Assembly (NCBI GenBank): GCA_026702615.1
Contig: JAPPBY010000031.1
Coordinates: forward strand, 62,001-126,000
DNA from: Chloroflexota bacterium
GTDB taxonomy: Bacteria > Chloroflexota > Dehalococcoidia > Tepidiformales > Tepidiformaceae
Direction of reading: 5' to 3'
Length of the DNA stretch: 64,000 nucleotides
Positions within the stretch are counted from its first letter, which is position 1; each line of letters begins with the position of its first letter. Below are positions 16,377 to 24,881 of the stretch, one piece after another. Both the position numbers and the translations under genes were made by a program. The notes beneath the pieces are model-generated. The model was not told the origin of the DNA, made no database searches, and was given only the letters and a program-made list of their open reading frames with translations.

Positions 16377-17423
16377 GTGGACGTAGGCCTCGTCTCCCTT
16401 GGCGACAACCTCCCCCACCCGCACACCGGTGTGCGGCTCAGCCCCCAGCAGCGCTTCCGCCAGCTTGTCGACCTCGGCGCTCTCGCCGAGGAGCTCGGCT
16501 TCTGGTCGTTCCACCTCGGCGAGCACCACTTCAGCGAGTACATCCTCTCCTCCCCGACCCCCATCCTCGCCGCCGTCGCCGAGCGCACCCAGAAGCTGCG
16601 CCTCTCGACCGCCGTCTCCCTCCTCCCCCACCACGACGCCGTCCGCCTCGCCGAGGACTACGCCACCGTCGACGTGCTCTCCGGCGGCCGCGCCGAGCTC
16701 GTGGGCGGGCGCGGCGTCTACCGCGCCCACTACGCCCAGTTCGGCCAGGACCAGGAGCGCTCCGCCGAGATGCTCGCCGAGTCCGTCGGGCTGCTCCGCC
16801 GCCTCTGGACCGAGGAGCGCGTCACGTGGTCCGGTTCCTTCCGCTCGCCGCTCGAAGCCGTCACCGTCCACCCCCGCCCCGTCCAACGGCCCCACCCGCC
16901 GATCTGGCTCTCCGCCAGCTCTCCCGAGTCAGTCGACCGCGCCGTCGCGCTTGGCTGCCCCATCGTCATCCCCACCGTCTCCGTCGGCGTGCACGCGCCC
17001 CCCGCCCTCGTCGAACGCTATCGCGAGGGCTGGCAGCGGGCCGGTCGCGACCCCGAGGCCGGCCGCGTCGCCCTCCATGTCCATTGCCACGTCGGCGCCG
17101 GCTCGACCGCTGAGACCGTCGACTACTGGAGGCCGTTTCAGACCGGCTACCTCTCCTGGGTCCTCCGCGATGTGGCCGGGGCCGAGGGTCCCCTGCCCCC
17201 GCACTTCGAGGCCCTCGGCTCCCCCGAGGCGCAGGCCGTGTGCGGCAGCGTCGACGACGTGCTCGACGACATCGAACGTCGCATCCGCGCGACCGGCGGC
17301 GTCGAGCTGTTCATGGTCCAGATGGATCAGGGTGGCCTCCCCCCGAACGAGACCGTGGAGACCGTCACGCGCTTCGCCACCGAGGTGCTGCCTCCGCTCC
17401 GGGAGCGCCTTGCCTCCTCCTGA
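16377..17423 (+). CDS. Luciferase-like (LLM class) flavin-dependent oxidoreductase
   Basis: A 348-residue bacterial-luciferase-type TIM-barrel flavoprotein that uses FMN or F420. Family blocks are LGEHHFSEYILSSPTP near residue 50, RLAEDYATVDVLSGGR, VGGRGVYRAHYAQFGQ, and HPRPVQRPHPPIWLSA near residue 175. Without neighbours of a known pathway, the cofactor and substrate remain open. The start is GTG with GCGGAGAG upstream. It stands between chrA and a tyrosine phosphatase, both on the same strand. Confidence 0.88.
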   Translation: MDVGLVSLGDNLPHPHTGVRLSPQQRFRQLVDLGALAEELGFWSFHLGEHHFSEYILSSPTPILAAVAERTQKLRLSTAVSLLPHHDAVRLAEDYATVDVLSGGRAELVGGRGVYRAHYAQFGQDQERSAEMLAESVGLLRRLWTEERVTWSGSFRSPLEAVTVHPRPVQRPHPPIWLSASSPESVDRAVALGCPIVIPTVSVGVHAPPALVERYREGWQRAGRDPEAGRVALHVHCHVGAGSTAETVDYWRPFQTGYLSWVLRDVAGAEGPLPPHFEALGSPEAQAVCGSVDDVLDDIERRIRATGGVELFMVQMDQGGLPPNETVETVTRFATEVLPPLRERLASS

Positions 17424-17490
17424 GACCGGGTGCGGTTCGTAGACCGTTAGCCGTCCCCTGTCACCCTTCACGCGTGCGAAGGAGCCCTCC

Positions 17491-18288
17491 GTGACGAACA
17501 CCCAGACCATCAATCCGCGCGTTCTCGACGCCACCGTGGAGGGCGCCGTCAATCTCCGCGATCTGGGTGGCTACCGCACAACCGATGGCAGCCTCGTCCG
17601 CGCCGGACGCATCTACCGCTCGGGGATGATGCACACCATCACCCCCGCCGGTCTGGCCGCCCTCCGAGACACCCTCGACATTCGCACCGTCGTCGATCTC
17701 CGCAACGCCGAGGAGCTCGAGGCCGACGGCGTCTCGCCCTTCGCGGACTACGGCATCACCTGGCGCAACGCCCCCATCGGTGGCGAGACCGTCACGACCC
17801 CCGAAGAGCGCCGGGAGCGCGTGAAAGCGTACGTGGCGAACGAAGTCGACTGGTGCGAGTCCTACGTGCGCATGACGGATCGGAACGCCCCTGCCTTCCG
17901 GGATCTCTTCGAGCTGATGGCGGACAGCGCCAGCGCCCCCCTGGTCTTCCACTGCTCCGGGGGGCGCGACCGCACCGGCGTCGGCGCCGCCCTCCTCCTC
18001 TCCTCTCTCGGCGTCGACGATGAAACGATCGCCCTCGACTACGCCCTCACGGGCGACCTGCTCCAGCCCCACGTCGACTGTTTTAGGCGCCAGATGGAGG
18101 GGGTCGGCATGACGCGCGAGAGCTGGGCGAGGCTCCTCGAAACATCGGCCGACGCCATGCGCCGCTTCCTCGTCTACCTGCGCGAGGAACACAACGGCGC
18201 AGAGGCGTATCTGCGGGACGTCGGCGTGTCCGCGACCGCCTTCACGGCGGCCCGGCAACACCTCCTGCAACTTCCGAACGTGACATAG
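17491..18288 (+). CDS. Protein-tyrosine/dual-specificity phosphatase (Y_phosphatase3 type)
   Basis: A 265-residue CX5R phosphatase. The signature HCSGGRDRTG places the nucleophile at Cys155 and the phosphate-binding Arg at 161. The N-terminal NLRDLGGYRTTDG and RAGRIYRSG blocks are those of the Mycobacterium PtpB-like / Y_phosphatase3 group, which also hydrolyse phosphoinositides. The general-acid region lies near residues 83-95. The protein is cytosolic. The GTG start has AAGGAG 7-8 nt upstream. Confidence 0.9.
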   Translation: MTNTQTINPRVLDATVEGAVNLRDLGGYRTTDGSLVRAGRIYRSGMMHTITPAGLAALRDTLDIRTVVDLRNAEELEADGVSPFADYGITWRNAPIGGETVTTPEERRERVKAYVANEVDWCESYVRMTDRNAPAFRDLFELMADSASAPLVFHCSGGRDRTGVGAALLLSSLGVDDETIALDYALTGDLLQPHVDCFRRQMEGVGMTRESWARLLETSADAMRRFLVYLREEHNGAEAYLRDVGVSATAFTAARQHLLQLPNVT

Positions 18289-18316
18289 CTTAGCCACCGA
18301 TAGGCTTGGCGGCGGG

Positions 18317-18322
18317 TATCAT
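18317..18322 (+). promoter_or_regulatory. -10-like element TATCAT
   Basis: TATCAT lies 23 bp before the ATG of the double binding protein, followed by GGAGG at a good distance from the start. It is the same hexamer as at 3580 and 13513. Confidence 0.4.
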
Positions 18323-18345
18323 CAGCGCACCCACTGGAGGACGGC

Positions 18346-20787
18346 ATGTATTCCGTTAAAACGCTCCCATATCTCGCTCTCGTGACAGTAGCGGCGCTCC
18401 TGGCCCTGCTCGTGGTCGCCTGCGGCGGTGATGAAGAGGAACCGACCCCCGAGCCTACTTCCGCGCCCGCCACCGAGGCCGCTGCGACCGAAGCCCCGCC
18501 CCCCGACGAGGCAGTGGAGCTGCACATCGGCGTCGTCCTCCCCGAGACCGGGGCCCTCGGATTCCTCAATCCGCCGATGATCGAGTCCGTCCGCCTGGCC
18601 GTCGCCGACATCCTCGAAGCCGGTGGGGCTATCAAGGTGACCTACGCCGATACCGGCACGAATCCCGATGTTGCGACCGAGTCGGTCAACCGCCTCCTGG
18701 GTGAGGGCGCCCACGTCATCGTGGGCGCGGCAGCCTCCGGTATCTCCCAGTCGTTCATCCAGCGCCTCTACGACGAGAGGATCCCGCAGTGCTCCCCGTC
18801 CAATACCTCCCCCTCCTTCAGTACCCAGGAGAACGCCGGCTACTACTTCCGCACCGTCCCGCCGGATGAGGCAGTTGCCCCCATCATTGCCGACGAGGTT
18901 GTCGCCGACGGCGGCACTCGCGTCGCCATCCTCGCCCGCGCCGATGACTACGGGAACGCACTCGCGAATCTCATGGTGCACGCCCTCAACGAGCTTGGCG
19001 CCGAGTCCACGATCATCTCCTTCGACCCCAACGCCTCGTCGTTCGAGTCCGAGGTAGCGGCTACCCGGGCGTACGGCCCTGACGCCATCGTTCACATCTC
19101 CTTCGAGGAGGGAACAAGCATCATCCGCGGCCTCCTTGAGGCGGGATTCGGCCCAGAGATCCAGTACGCGGCCGACGGGCTCTTCTTCCCAACCCTGTGG
19201 GAGTTGGTTGACCCCAACAACCCGAACGTCCTCGATGGCATGAAGCTGATCGGCGCCAGCGGGTCCAGGGAGTTCAATGAACGCCTTGGCACGATCACCG
19301 GCGGCAACCTCATCTATGGGGGTCAGTCGTACGACTGCGTCGTATTGCTCGTTCTGGCCTCAGAAGCAGCGGGCAGCACGGATGGCGATGCCATTATCCA
19401 GGCCCTTGCCACCCTTACCGACGGCGGCGCCGAGTGCCGCAGCTACGCCGACTGTTCCGCGCTCCTTGCCGAGGGCGAGAACATTGACTACGTCGGTGTC
19501 AGCGGTCCCCTCAACCTCGACGAGGTCGGCGACCCCACGGTCGGCAACTACGCCATTGCCCAGTTCCAGGATGGCGTCCTCGTCGCCGTCGGCGACAAGG
19601 AAAGCCACCTCGGCGATCTCGTCGCCGCGGCCGCGCCGGCGCCAACCGAGGCCCCGCCTGCAAGTCCCAGCCTCCACATCGGCGTCATCCTCCCGGAGAC
19701 CGGGGCGCTCGGTGAATACGGGGTTCCCATGATCGCCTCCGTACGCCTCGCAATCGAGGACATCATTGCCGGAGGCGGCAACGTCGAGGTGACCTACGCC
19801 GATAGTGGCACTGATCCCGACGTTGCCGGTGAGGCCGTCAACCGGCTGCTTGGAGAGGGCGCTGACGTCATCGTCGGGGCGGCCGCATCCGGCATCTCCC
19901 AGTCCTTCATCCAGAAGCTCTACGACGAGCGCATTCCCCAGTGCTCGCCATCGAACACCTCGCCGTCGTTCACCGGTCAGGCGAACGCTGGCTACTACTT
20001 CCGTACCGCTCCCTCCGACGCCATCGTCGCTCCCGTCATCGCCGACACGATCGTGAGCGAAGGCGGGACGCGCGTCGCCATCCTCGCTCGCGCCGACGAC
20101 TATGGTGTGGCCCTCCGTGACCTTGTTGACAACGCCCTCCAGAGCGTCGGCGCTGAAACCAGCATCACGACGTACGACCCCAACAGCACCGTCTTCAGCG
20201 CCGAGGTCGAGGTTGTCAAGAGCTACGGCCCCGATGCCATCCTGCTCATCAGCTTCATCCCCGACGGCTCCAGCCTGCTCCGCGGGCTGCTTGAGGCCGG
20301 CTACTCGCCGGGCATGATGTACGGCTCCGATGGCATGCACACCTCCACGCTGTGGGAGAGCGTTGACGCCTCGAATCCCGAGGTGCTCGACGGACTCACG
20401 CTCTTCGTTGCGTCGGGTCCCGCCATCCCCGCCTACGAGGAGTTCAACGCGCGCCTCGCGGAGGTCTCGGAAGGGAACTTCGTGTTCGGCGCCCAGTCGT
20501 ACGACTGCACCGTCATCCTGGCCCTCGCATCCCGAGCGGCGAGCAGCACCGACGGCGACGACATCATTGCCGCTGTCAGTTCCGTCACCCGCGACGGCAC
20601 GGAGTGCACGACCTACGGCGAGTGCGCGGCCCTTATCGATAGCGGGCAGGACGTGGCCTACGTCGGCAAGGTCGGCAGCCTCAAGCTCGATGACGGCGGC
20701 GACCCCACGGTCGCGACCTACAAGGTGAGCCGTTTCGAGGGTAGCGATCTCGTCGAGCAAATCACCGTCTTCGACCTCAGCCGCTAG
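18346..20787 (+). CDS. Lipoprotein with two fused LivJ-type (Peripla_BP_6) binding domains
   Basis: An 813-residue lipoprotein with two homologous type I periplasmic-binding domains in tandem. A signal helix ends in a lipobox at Cys26, and an acidic Pro/Thr/Glu linker runs to residue ~57. Domain 1 starts at Leu59 (LHIGVVLPETGALG) and domain 2 at Leu443 (LHIGVILPETGALG), joined by a second Pro/Ala linker. Both share VIVGAAASGISQSFIQ, LYDERIPQCSPSNTSPSF, VAILARADDYG and GQSYDC. Each domain is full length, so the molecule can bind two ligands. It faces the livHMGF genes and probably feeds that importer. Confidence 0.92.
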   Translation: MYSVKTLPYLALVTVAALLALLVVACGGDEEEPTPEPTSAPATEAAATEAPPPDEAVELHIGVVLPETGALGFLNPPMIESVRLAVADILEAGGAIKVTYADTGTNPDVATESVNRLLGEGAHVIVGAAASGISQSFIQRLYDERIPQCSPSNTSPSFSTQENAGYYFRTVPPDEAVAPIIADEVVADGGTRVAILARADDYGNALANLMVHALNELGAESTIISFDPNASSFESEVAATRAYGPDAIVHISFEEGTSIIRGLLEAGFGPEIQYAADGLFFPTLWELVDPNNPNVLDGMKLIGASGSREFNERLGTITGGNLIYGGQSYDCVVLLVLASEAAGSTDGDAIIQALATLTDGGAECRSYADCSALLAEGENIDYVGVSGPLNLDEVGDPTVGNYAIAQFQDGVLVAVGDKESHLGDLVAAAAPAPTEAPPASPSLHIGVILPETGALGEYGVPMIASVRLAIEDIIAGGGNVEVTYADSGTDPDVAGEAVNRLLGEGADVIVGAAASGISQSFIQKLYDERIPQCSPSNTSPSFTGQANAGYYFRTAPSDAIVAPVIADTIVSEGGTRVAILARADDYGVALRDLVDNALQSVGAETSITTYDPNSTVFSAEVEVVKSYGPDAILLISFIPDGSSLLRGLLEAGYSPGMMYGSDGMHTSTLWESVDASNPEVLDGLTLFVASGPAIPAYEEFNARLAEVSEGNFVFGAQSYDCTVILALASRAASSTDGDDIIAAVSSVTRDGTECTTYGECAALIDSGQDVAYVGKVGSLKLDDGGDPTVATYKVSRFEGSDLVEQITVFDLSR
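18520..20787 (+). repeat. Internal tandem duplication of a ~1.1-kb coding unit
   Basis: The binding-domain units begin at 18520 and 19672, a period of 1152 bp (384 codons). Several blocks remain nearly identical at protein level while synonymous positions differ, so the duplication is not very recent. Confidence 0.85.
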
Positions 20788-20813
20788 GCTCAGGCCGGAA
20801 CGGCAAGCACCTC

Positions 20814-20841
20814 GGAGGGGGCGCCGCAAGGTGCCCCTTCC
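20814..20841. terminator. Hairpin between convergent genes (likely bidirectional terminator)
   Basis: Arms 20814-20825 and 20830-20841 pair over 12 positions (two G-U wobbles on the plus strand) around a GCAA tetraloop. It sits in the 63-bp gap between the double binding protein and livF, which converge. No long T-run follows on either side. Confidence 0.6.
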
Positions 20842-20850
20842 GTGCGCGTC

Positions 20851-21591
20851 TCAGTCGCGTGCTCTGGCGCTGAGCGAACCCAAATACAGCTCGACGACGC
20901 GCTCGTCGTTCAGGAGCTCTTCACCGGGACCGGTGTAGGCGTTGCGCCCCTGGTCGAGCACGTACCCGCGGTGCGCAACCTGCAGGCAGCGGCGGGCGTT
21001 CTGCTCCACCATCAGCACCGAAACCCCCGCCCGGTTCACCTCCAGCACCTGCTCGAACACCTGCTCCTGGTACCTGGGCGACAGGCCCGCCGAGGGCTCG
21101 TCAAGGAGCAGCACTGAAGGGTTCATCATCAGGGCGCGGCCCATCGCCAGCATCTGCCGCTCGCCCCCGGAGAGCGCCCCGGCCCGCTGCCCCGCCCGCT
21201 CAGCCAGCAACGGGAACAGCGCCGCCACCGCCTCGAACCGCTCCTCCCATGCCCGCGGCTCAAGGAACAGGCCCATCTCGAGGTTTTCCCGGACGCTCAG
21301 CCGGGGAAACACGTTCTCCGTCTGCGGCACGTACCCGATGCCTTCGGTCACGAGCGAGTGCGGCTTCAGACCCAGGATCGAACGGCCCCGCAGCAGCACA
21401 TCCCCCTCCCACACATCCACAAGCCCGAACGCCGCTTTCAGCAGCGTCGACTTTCCCGCCCCGTTCGGCCCGACGATGCCTGAGATCTCGCCCTCGAACA
21501 GGCTCAGGCTGCAGTTGTTCAGAATGGGCACGCCCGGCAGGTACCCCGCCACCAGCGATCGCGCTTCCAGCAGTGGCTTCGCCTCAGGCAT
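20851..21591 (-). CDS. livF: Branched-chain amino-acid-type ABC transporter ATPase LivF
   Basis: A 246-residue ATP-binding subunit. Walker A is GPNGAGKST, the Q-loop is in YVPQTENVFPRLSVRENL, the signature is LSGGERQMLAMGRAL and Walker B is LLLDEPSAGL. The H-switch region is VLMVEQNARR, which has Asn-Ala where many ABC ATPases have His, as is usual in LivF. I start it at ATG 21591, where GGAGG lies directly upstream and homology begins. It overlaps livG by 8 bp. Last gene of the liv operon. Confidence 0.92.
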   Translation of the reverse strand: MPEAKPLLEARSLVAGYLPGVPILNNCSLSLFEGEISGIVGPNGAGKSTLLKAAFGLVDVWEGDVLLRGRSILGLKPHSLVTEGIGYVPQTENVFPRLSVRENLEMGLFLEPRAWEERFEAVAALFPLLAERAGQRAGALSGGERQMLAMGRALMMNPSVLLLDEPSAGLSPRYQEQVFEQVLEVNRAGVSVLMVEQNARRCLQVAHRGYVLDQGRNAYTGPGEELLNDERVVELYLGSLSARARD

Positions 21592-22453
21592 CCTCCGCCT
21601 CCTCCCAGTCCGCCGCGTCCCGCGGCCGCCCCAGGTAGGCATCGATCACCTCTTCGTTCGCCACGACCTCCTGTGGTGGCCCCTCGGTCAGGATTCGCCC
21701 CGCGGCCATAACCACCACCCAGTCGCTGATGTCCATCACCACGTCCATGTTGTGCTCGACGAACACGATCGTGACACCCTCGGCGTTCAGCTCGCGGATG
21801 TGCTCCAGGAGCGATTCCGTCAGCGCCGGGTTCACGCCCGCCGTCGGCTCGTCGAGCATGACCAGCGTGGGGTCCGCCATCAGCGCCCGCGCCATCTCCA
21901 GCAGTTTCCGCTGCCCGCCCGAGAGTGTCCCCGCCTGATCGCCCGCCATGTGCGCGAGCCCGAAGCGCTCCAGCAGCGCCTGCGCCCGCTCCCTCAGGCG
22001 CGCCTCCTCCGGCTGCCAGAGCCAGCGGAGGAGCGCCCGCTCAAGCCGCTCCCCGCGCTGCGTCTGCGCTGCCACCGCCATGTTCTCCAGCACCGTCAGA
22101 CGCGAGAGCGACTTGGTCAGCTGGAACGTGCGCACCATCCCCAGCCGCGCGATGCGGTGCGGTGGTAATCCACCGAGCAGCCGCCCGTCCAGCCGCCAAG
22201 AACCCCGATCCGGCTGGTCGAATCCCGTCAGGAGGTTGAAGAGCGTCGTCTTCCCCGCCCCGTTCGGCCCGATGATCGCCGTGATCGTCCCCCGCTCGAT
22301 CTCCAGGTGGTCGATGTCGACCGCGCGGATGCCCCCGAACGTCTTCAGCATCCCGAACGTGATCAGGATCGGGTCGTCCTTCAGCCTCCCCGGAGGGGCC
22401 GCTTCGAGCGCCGCCTGCGTCAGCTCTGGCCGGATGGTCGTCGCGTCGCTCAT
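21584..22453 (-). CDS. livG: Branched-chain amino-acid-type ABC transporter ATPase LivG
   Basis: A 289-residue ATP-binding subunit with Walker A GPNGAGKTT, signature LSGGQRKLLEMARAL, Walker B MLDEPTAGVNP and the H-switch FVEHNMDVVM. The LivG-typical VRTFQLTKSLSRLTVLENM precedes the helical domain. There is a ~27-residue N-terminal extension before the fold. The ATG overlaps the livM stop (ATGA), and livF begins inside its last codons. It forms a heterodimer with LivF on the membrane's inner face. Confidence 0.93.
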   Translation of the reverse strand: MSDATTIRPELTQAALEAAPPGRLKDDPILITFGMLKTFGGIRAVDIDHLEIERGTITAIIGPNGAGKTTLFNLLTGFDQPDRGSWRLDGRLLGGLPPHRIARLGMVRTFQLTKSLSRLTVLENMAVAAQTQRGERLERALLRWLWQPEEARLRERAQALLERFGLAHMAGDQAGTLSGGQRKLLEMARALMADPTLVMLDEPTAGVNPALTESLLEHIRELNAEGVTIVFVEHNMDVVMDISDWVVVMAAGRILTEGPPQEVVANEEVIDAYLGRPRDAADWEEAEDA

Positions 22454-23445
22454 GTCCCTAAGTGCAGGCTCCTGCGTCTCCCGAAGATGCCCTGCGGCCG
22501 GAGCGCCATCAGCGCGACCAGCCCGACGCCCATCAGTACGACGCTGATCGCTCCCTCTGCGCCGTCAAGGAAGTCCGCGAGGGCGTTCGGGAGCCAGCCT
22601 TGCTCCGATAACTCGCGGATGAACGACTCAACCCCCTCCCGCAGGAACCAGAACAGCACGGCTCCCACCACCGGTCCTACCGTCGTCGCCAGCCCGCCCA
22701 GGATCAGCGCCGCCCACGCAAAGAACGTGACCTGTGGCTCGAAGTTCTCCGACCCCACTCCCGACTGCTGCAGCGCGTCGATGACCCCCGCCAGCCCCCC
22801 GATGACGCCCCCGATGACGAGCGCCTGGAGCTTGTAGGCCACCGTGTTCTTCCCGAGGCTCAGCACGGCGTCCTCGTCCTCCCGGATCGCCCGCACCACC
22901 CGCCCCCAGGGGCTGCGGATCAGCGCCAGCACCAGCGCCGAGCAGAGGACCACCAGGATCCAGGCGACGATCATCACCCACAGCTGGTTCGACGAGTAGC
23001 TGAACGTGCCCCACCCGAAGCGCCCGTCCGGAAGGAAGTTCAGGTCGAAGAAGCTGTTCGCGATCGCCTGCAGCCCGAAGGGCCCGCCCGTGATGTCCGT
23101 CGCTGGTGAGGATCGGATCAGCAGCCGCAGGATCTCAGCCGCCGCGATCGTCGTGATCGCGAAGTAGTCGCTGCGCAGCCGCAGCGTCGGGATGCCCAGC
23201 GCCAGCGCGAACGCGACGCACAGCCCCAGCCCGAACGGAATCCCCAGCCAGAGCGACCCGCCCCACGTCGCCACCACGATTGCCGTGCCGTAGGCGCCCA
23301 GCATCATGAACCCGACCTGCCCGAAGTTGAGCAGTCCCGCGTAGCCGAAGTGCAGGTTCAGTCCGATTGCCGCCAGCGCGAAGATCGCCGCCTGCGGCCC
23401 CAGCCCCGCCCGGGCGGCGTTCCCGAAGATGATGTCGAAGTCCAT
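22450..23445 (-). CDS. livM: Branched-chain amino-acid-type ABC permease LivM
   Basis: A 331-residue inner-membrane permease. LNLHFGYAGLLNFGQVGFMMLGAY is the LivM hallmark near residue 30. The coupling loop RVVRAIREDEDAVLSLGKNTVAYKL and GGLAGVIDALQ follow in the second half. About eight to ten helices are predictable. The ATG directly follows the livH stop TAG with no gap, and the stop overlaps the livG start. Confidence 0.92.
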   Translation of the reverse strand: MDFDIIFGNAARAGLGPQAAIFALAAIGLNLHFGYAGLLNFGQVGFMMLGAYGTAIVVATWGGSLWLGIPFGLGLCVAFALALGIPTLRLRSDYFAITTIAAAEILRLLIRSSPATDITGGPFGLQAIANSFFDLNFLPDGRFGWGTFSYSSNQLWVMIVAWILVVLCSALVLALIRSPWGRVVRAIREDEDAVLSLGKNTVAYKLQALVIGGVIGGLAGVIDALQQSGVGSENFEPQVTFFAWAALILGGLATTVGPVVGAVLFWFLREGVESFIRELSEQGWLPNALADFLDGAEGAISVVLMGVGLVALMALRPQGIFGRRRSLHLGT

Positions 23446-24726
23446 CTAGCCGATCCGTTCTCGCTGGCCGAGGATTCCCTGGGGCCGCACCAGCAAAGCC
23501 AGCACCAGCACACCCAGTGCGAACACCGCTTTGATCTCGGGGCTCGCCCAGACCGTGCTCACCTCTGTCACCAGCCCGATCAGGAGCCCGCCCACCATCG
23601 CCCCGTAGGCCGTCCCTAGCCCGCCCAGCACCACCGCCGCGAACATGAGCAGCAGCAGCCGGAACCCCATCAGCCAGTCCACCGCCTCCACCGACCCGAA
23701 GAACACGCCTCCAACCGCCGCCAGGGCTGCTCCCGCCACCCATACGACCAGGACAACCCGGTCGACGTCGATACCCGACGACTCCGCCAGCTCGGGATTG
23801 TCGGCCACAGCCCGGATCGCCTTCCCCGTACGCGCACGCTGCAGGAACACCGCCACCCCGATGAGGATGACCGCAGAGAGCGCCATGATCGTGAAGTCCC
23901 GCGGGGTCACCGCAAACGGCCCGAACGTCCACTCCGCCTGTAGTGCGTAGTCGATGTAGCGCTCCCGGTCTGGCCCGAAGAACAGCAGCATCACGTGCCG
24001 CGCGAGCAGCGACAGCCCGATCGTGACCACCATGAACTGGAACATCCCGAGCCGGCGCGCCCGTAGCGGGCGTAACAGCGAGAACTCGACACCTCCTCCC
24101 GCCGCCCCCGCGACTACCACCGCCAGCACCCCCGCGAGGATGAGAGGCGCGCCGAAAGTGTCCGCGTTGAAGTACCACGCGAGGATCGCGCCGAGCGTCA
24201 CCAGCTCCCCGTGCGCGAAGTTGATGAGCCCCGTCAGCCCGAAGATGAGCGACAACCCGATCGCGCACATCGCGATGATCAGCCCGAACTTGACCCCGTT
24301 CAGGACCGCCTGTGCCAGCTTCTCGCCGACGTTTGGCCCGCGGCTCACCGGCTCGCCCAGCGCGAAGATCAACGGCCGTGAGCGTCCCGCCGTGACCGTT
24401 ACCTCCAGGGTTTGCCGCTCCGGGTCACGGAGGGTCACTCCCTCGGGCAGCGTGTCCGTGTCGATCGTCGCCCGGTACGTCCCCGGACCCGGCAGCTCGA
24501 TGCGCCAGCGTCCGTCCGCCCCCGTGACCGCCTCCCCCACCGCCTCGCCGGCGGCGTCGACGACGGATATCCGTACGCCCTCGACCGGTTCGCCGCCGAA
24601 TCGCAGCGTGCCCGAGAACGCTTCGCCCTCGCCGTCCTGCGCCTGCGCCGAGCCAAAGAGGAAGAGCGAGAGGACCGCCACCGCCACCAGCGCAACCACA
24701 CTCCGCAGCGAGCGGGCGTTCGACAA
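23446..24726 (-). CDS. livH: LivH-type permease fused to an N-terminal secreted beta-sandwich domain
   Basis: A 426-residue protein. Residues 1-30 look like a cleavable signal peptide (LFLFGSAQAQD). Residues ~35-125 form a small beta-rich domain resembling the carboxypeptidase-regulatory/bacterial-Ig type (GTLRFGGEPVEGVRISVVD, TGADGRWRIELPGPGTYRA). Residues ~130-426 are a normal LivH permease (GLSLIFGLTGLINFAHGE near 165; coupling loop GKAIRAVADNPELAESSG). Ordinary LivH proteins are ~290-300 residues with no such domain. The start is TTG with GGAAGGGG upstream; the TATACT at 24780-24775 is a likely -10. First gene of the liv operon. Confidence 0.88.
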   Translation of the reverse strand: MSNARSLRSVVALVAVAVLSLFLFGSAQAQDGEGEAFSGTLRFGGEPVEGVRISVVDAAGEAVGEAVTGADGRWRIELPGPGTYRATIDTDTLPEGVTLRDPERQTLEVTVTAGRSRPLIFALGEPVSRGPNVGEKLAQAVLNGVKFGLIIAMCAIGLSLIFGLTGLINFAHGELVTLGAILAWYFNADTFGAPLILAGVLAVVVAGAAGGGVEFSLLRPLRARRLGMFQFMVVTIGLSLLARHVMLLFFGPDRERYIDYALQAEWTFGPFAVTPRDFTIMALSAVILIGVAVFLQRARTGKAIRAVADNPELAESSGIDVDRVVLVVWVAGAALAAVGGVFFGSVEAVDWLMGFRLLLLMFAAVVLGGLGTAYGAMVGGLLIGLVTEVSTVWASPEIKAVFALGVLVLALLVRPQGILGQRERIG

Positions 24727-24774
24727 GGCGCACCCCTTCCGATTGCTGCCCTGCGGGCGTGCTATTCGCTGCGA

Positions 24775-24780
24775 AGTATA
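24775..24780 (-). promoter_or_regulatory. -10-like element TATACT upstream of livH
   Basis: TATACT on the minus strand lies 48 bp before the TTG start of livH, in the 155-bp gap shared with the divergent nfeD gene. No clear -35 is visible. Confidence 0.4.
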
Positions 24781-24869
24781 GGTGGCCCGCCACCGCCTCG
24801 GGCCGTGAGGCCGCCTACGCTCCTGCCCGTCGGACCATGCGAGCTTGCGAATTGGCTCTCGCGACCCGC

Positions 24870-24875
24870 TAGCAT
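24870..24875 (+). promoter_or_regulatory. -10-like element for a probably leaderless nfeD transcript
   Basis: TAGCAT ends 6 nt before the GTG at 24882. The only purine run, GGAAGG, abuts the start and is too close to act as a Shine-Dalgarno, so a leaderless mRNA is likely. The geometry is identical to that at 13513. Confidence 0.45.
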
Positions 24876-24881
24876 GGAAGG

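Noticed and set aside
15036-16895. A 619-codon minus-strand open frame across chrA and the luciferase-like gene
   Set aside because: It is antisense to two recognisable plus-strand genes. The Gly/Glu/Asp-rich composition is the usual mirror of GC-rich codons and shows no domain.
18520-20787. Possible assembly artefact or two separate genes instead of one double binding protein
   Set aside because: The reading frame is continuous through a Pro/Ala linker, the second unit lacks a signal peptide, start signal and lipobox, and the two units differ at many positions.
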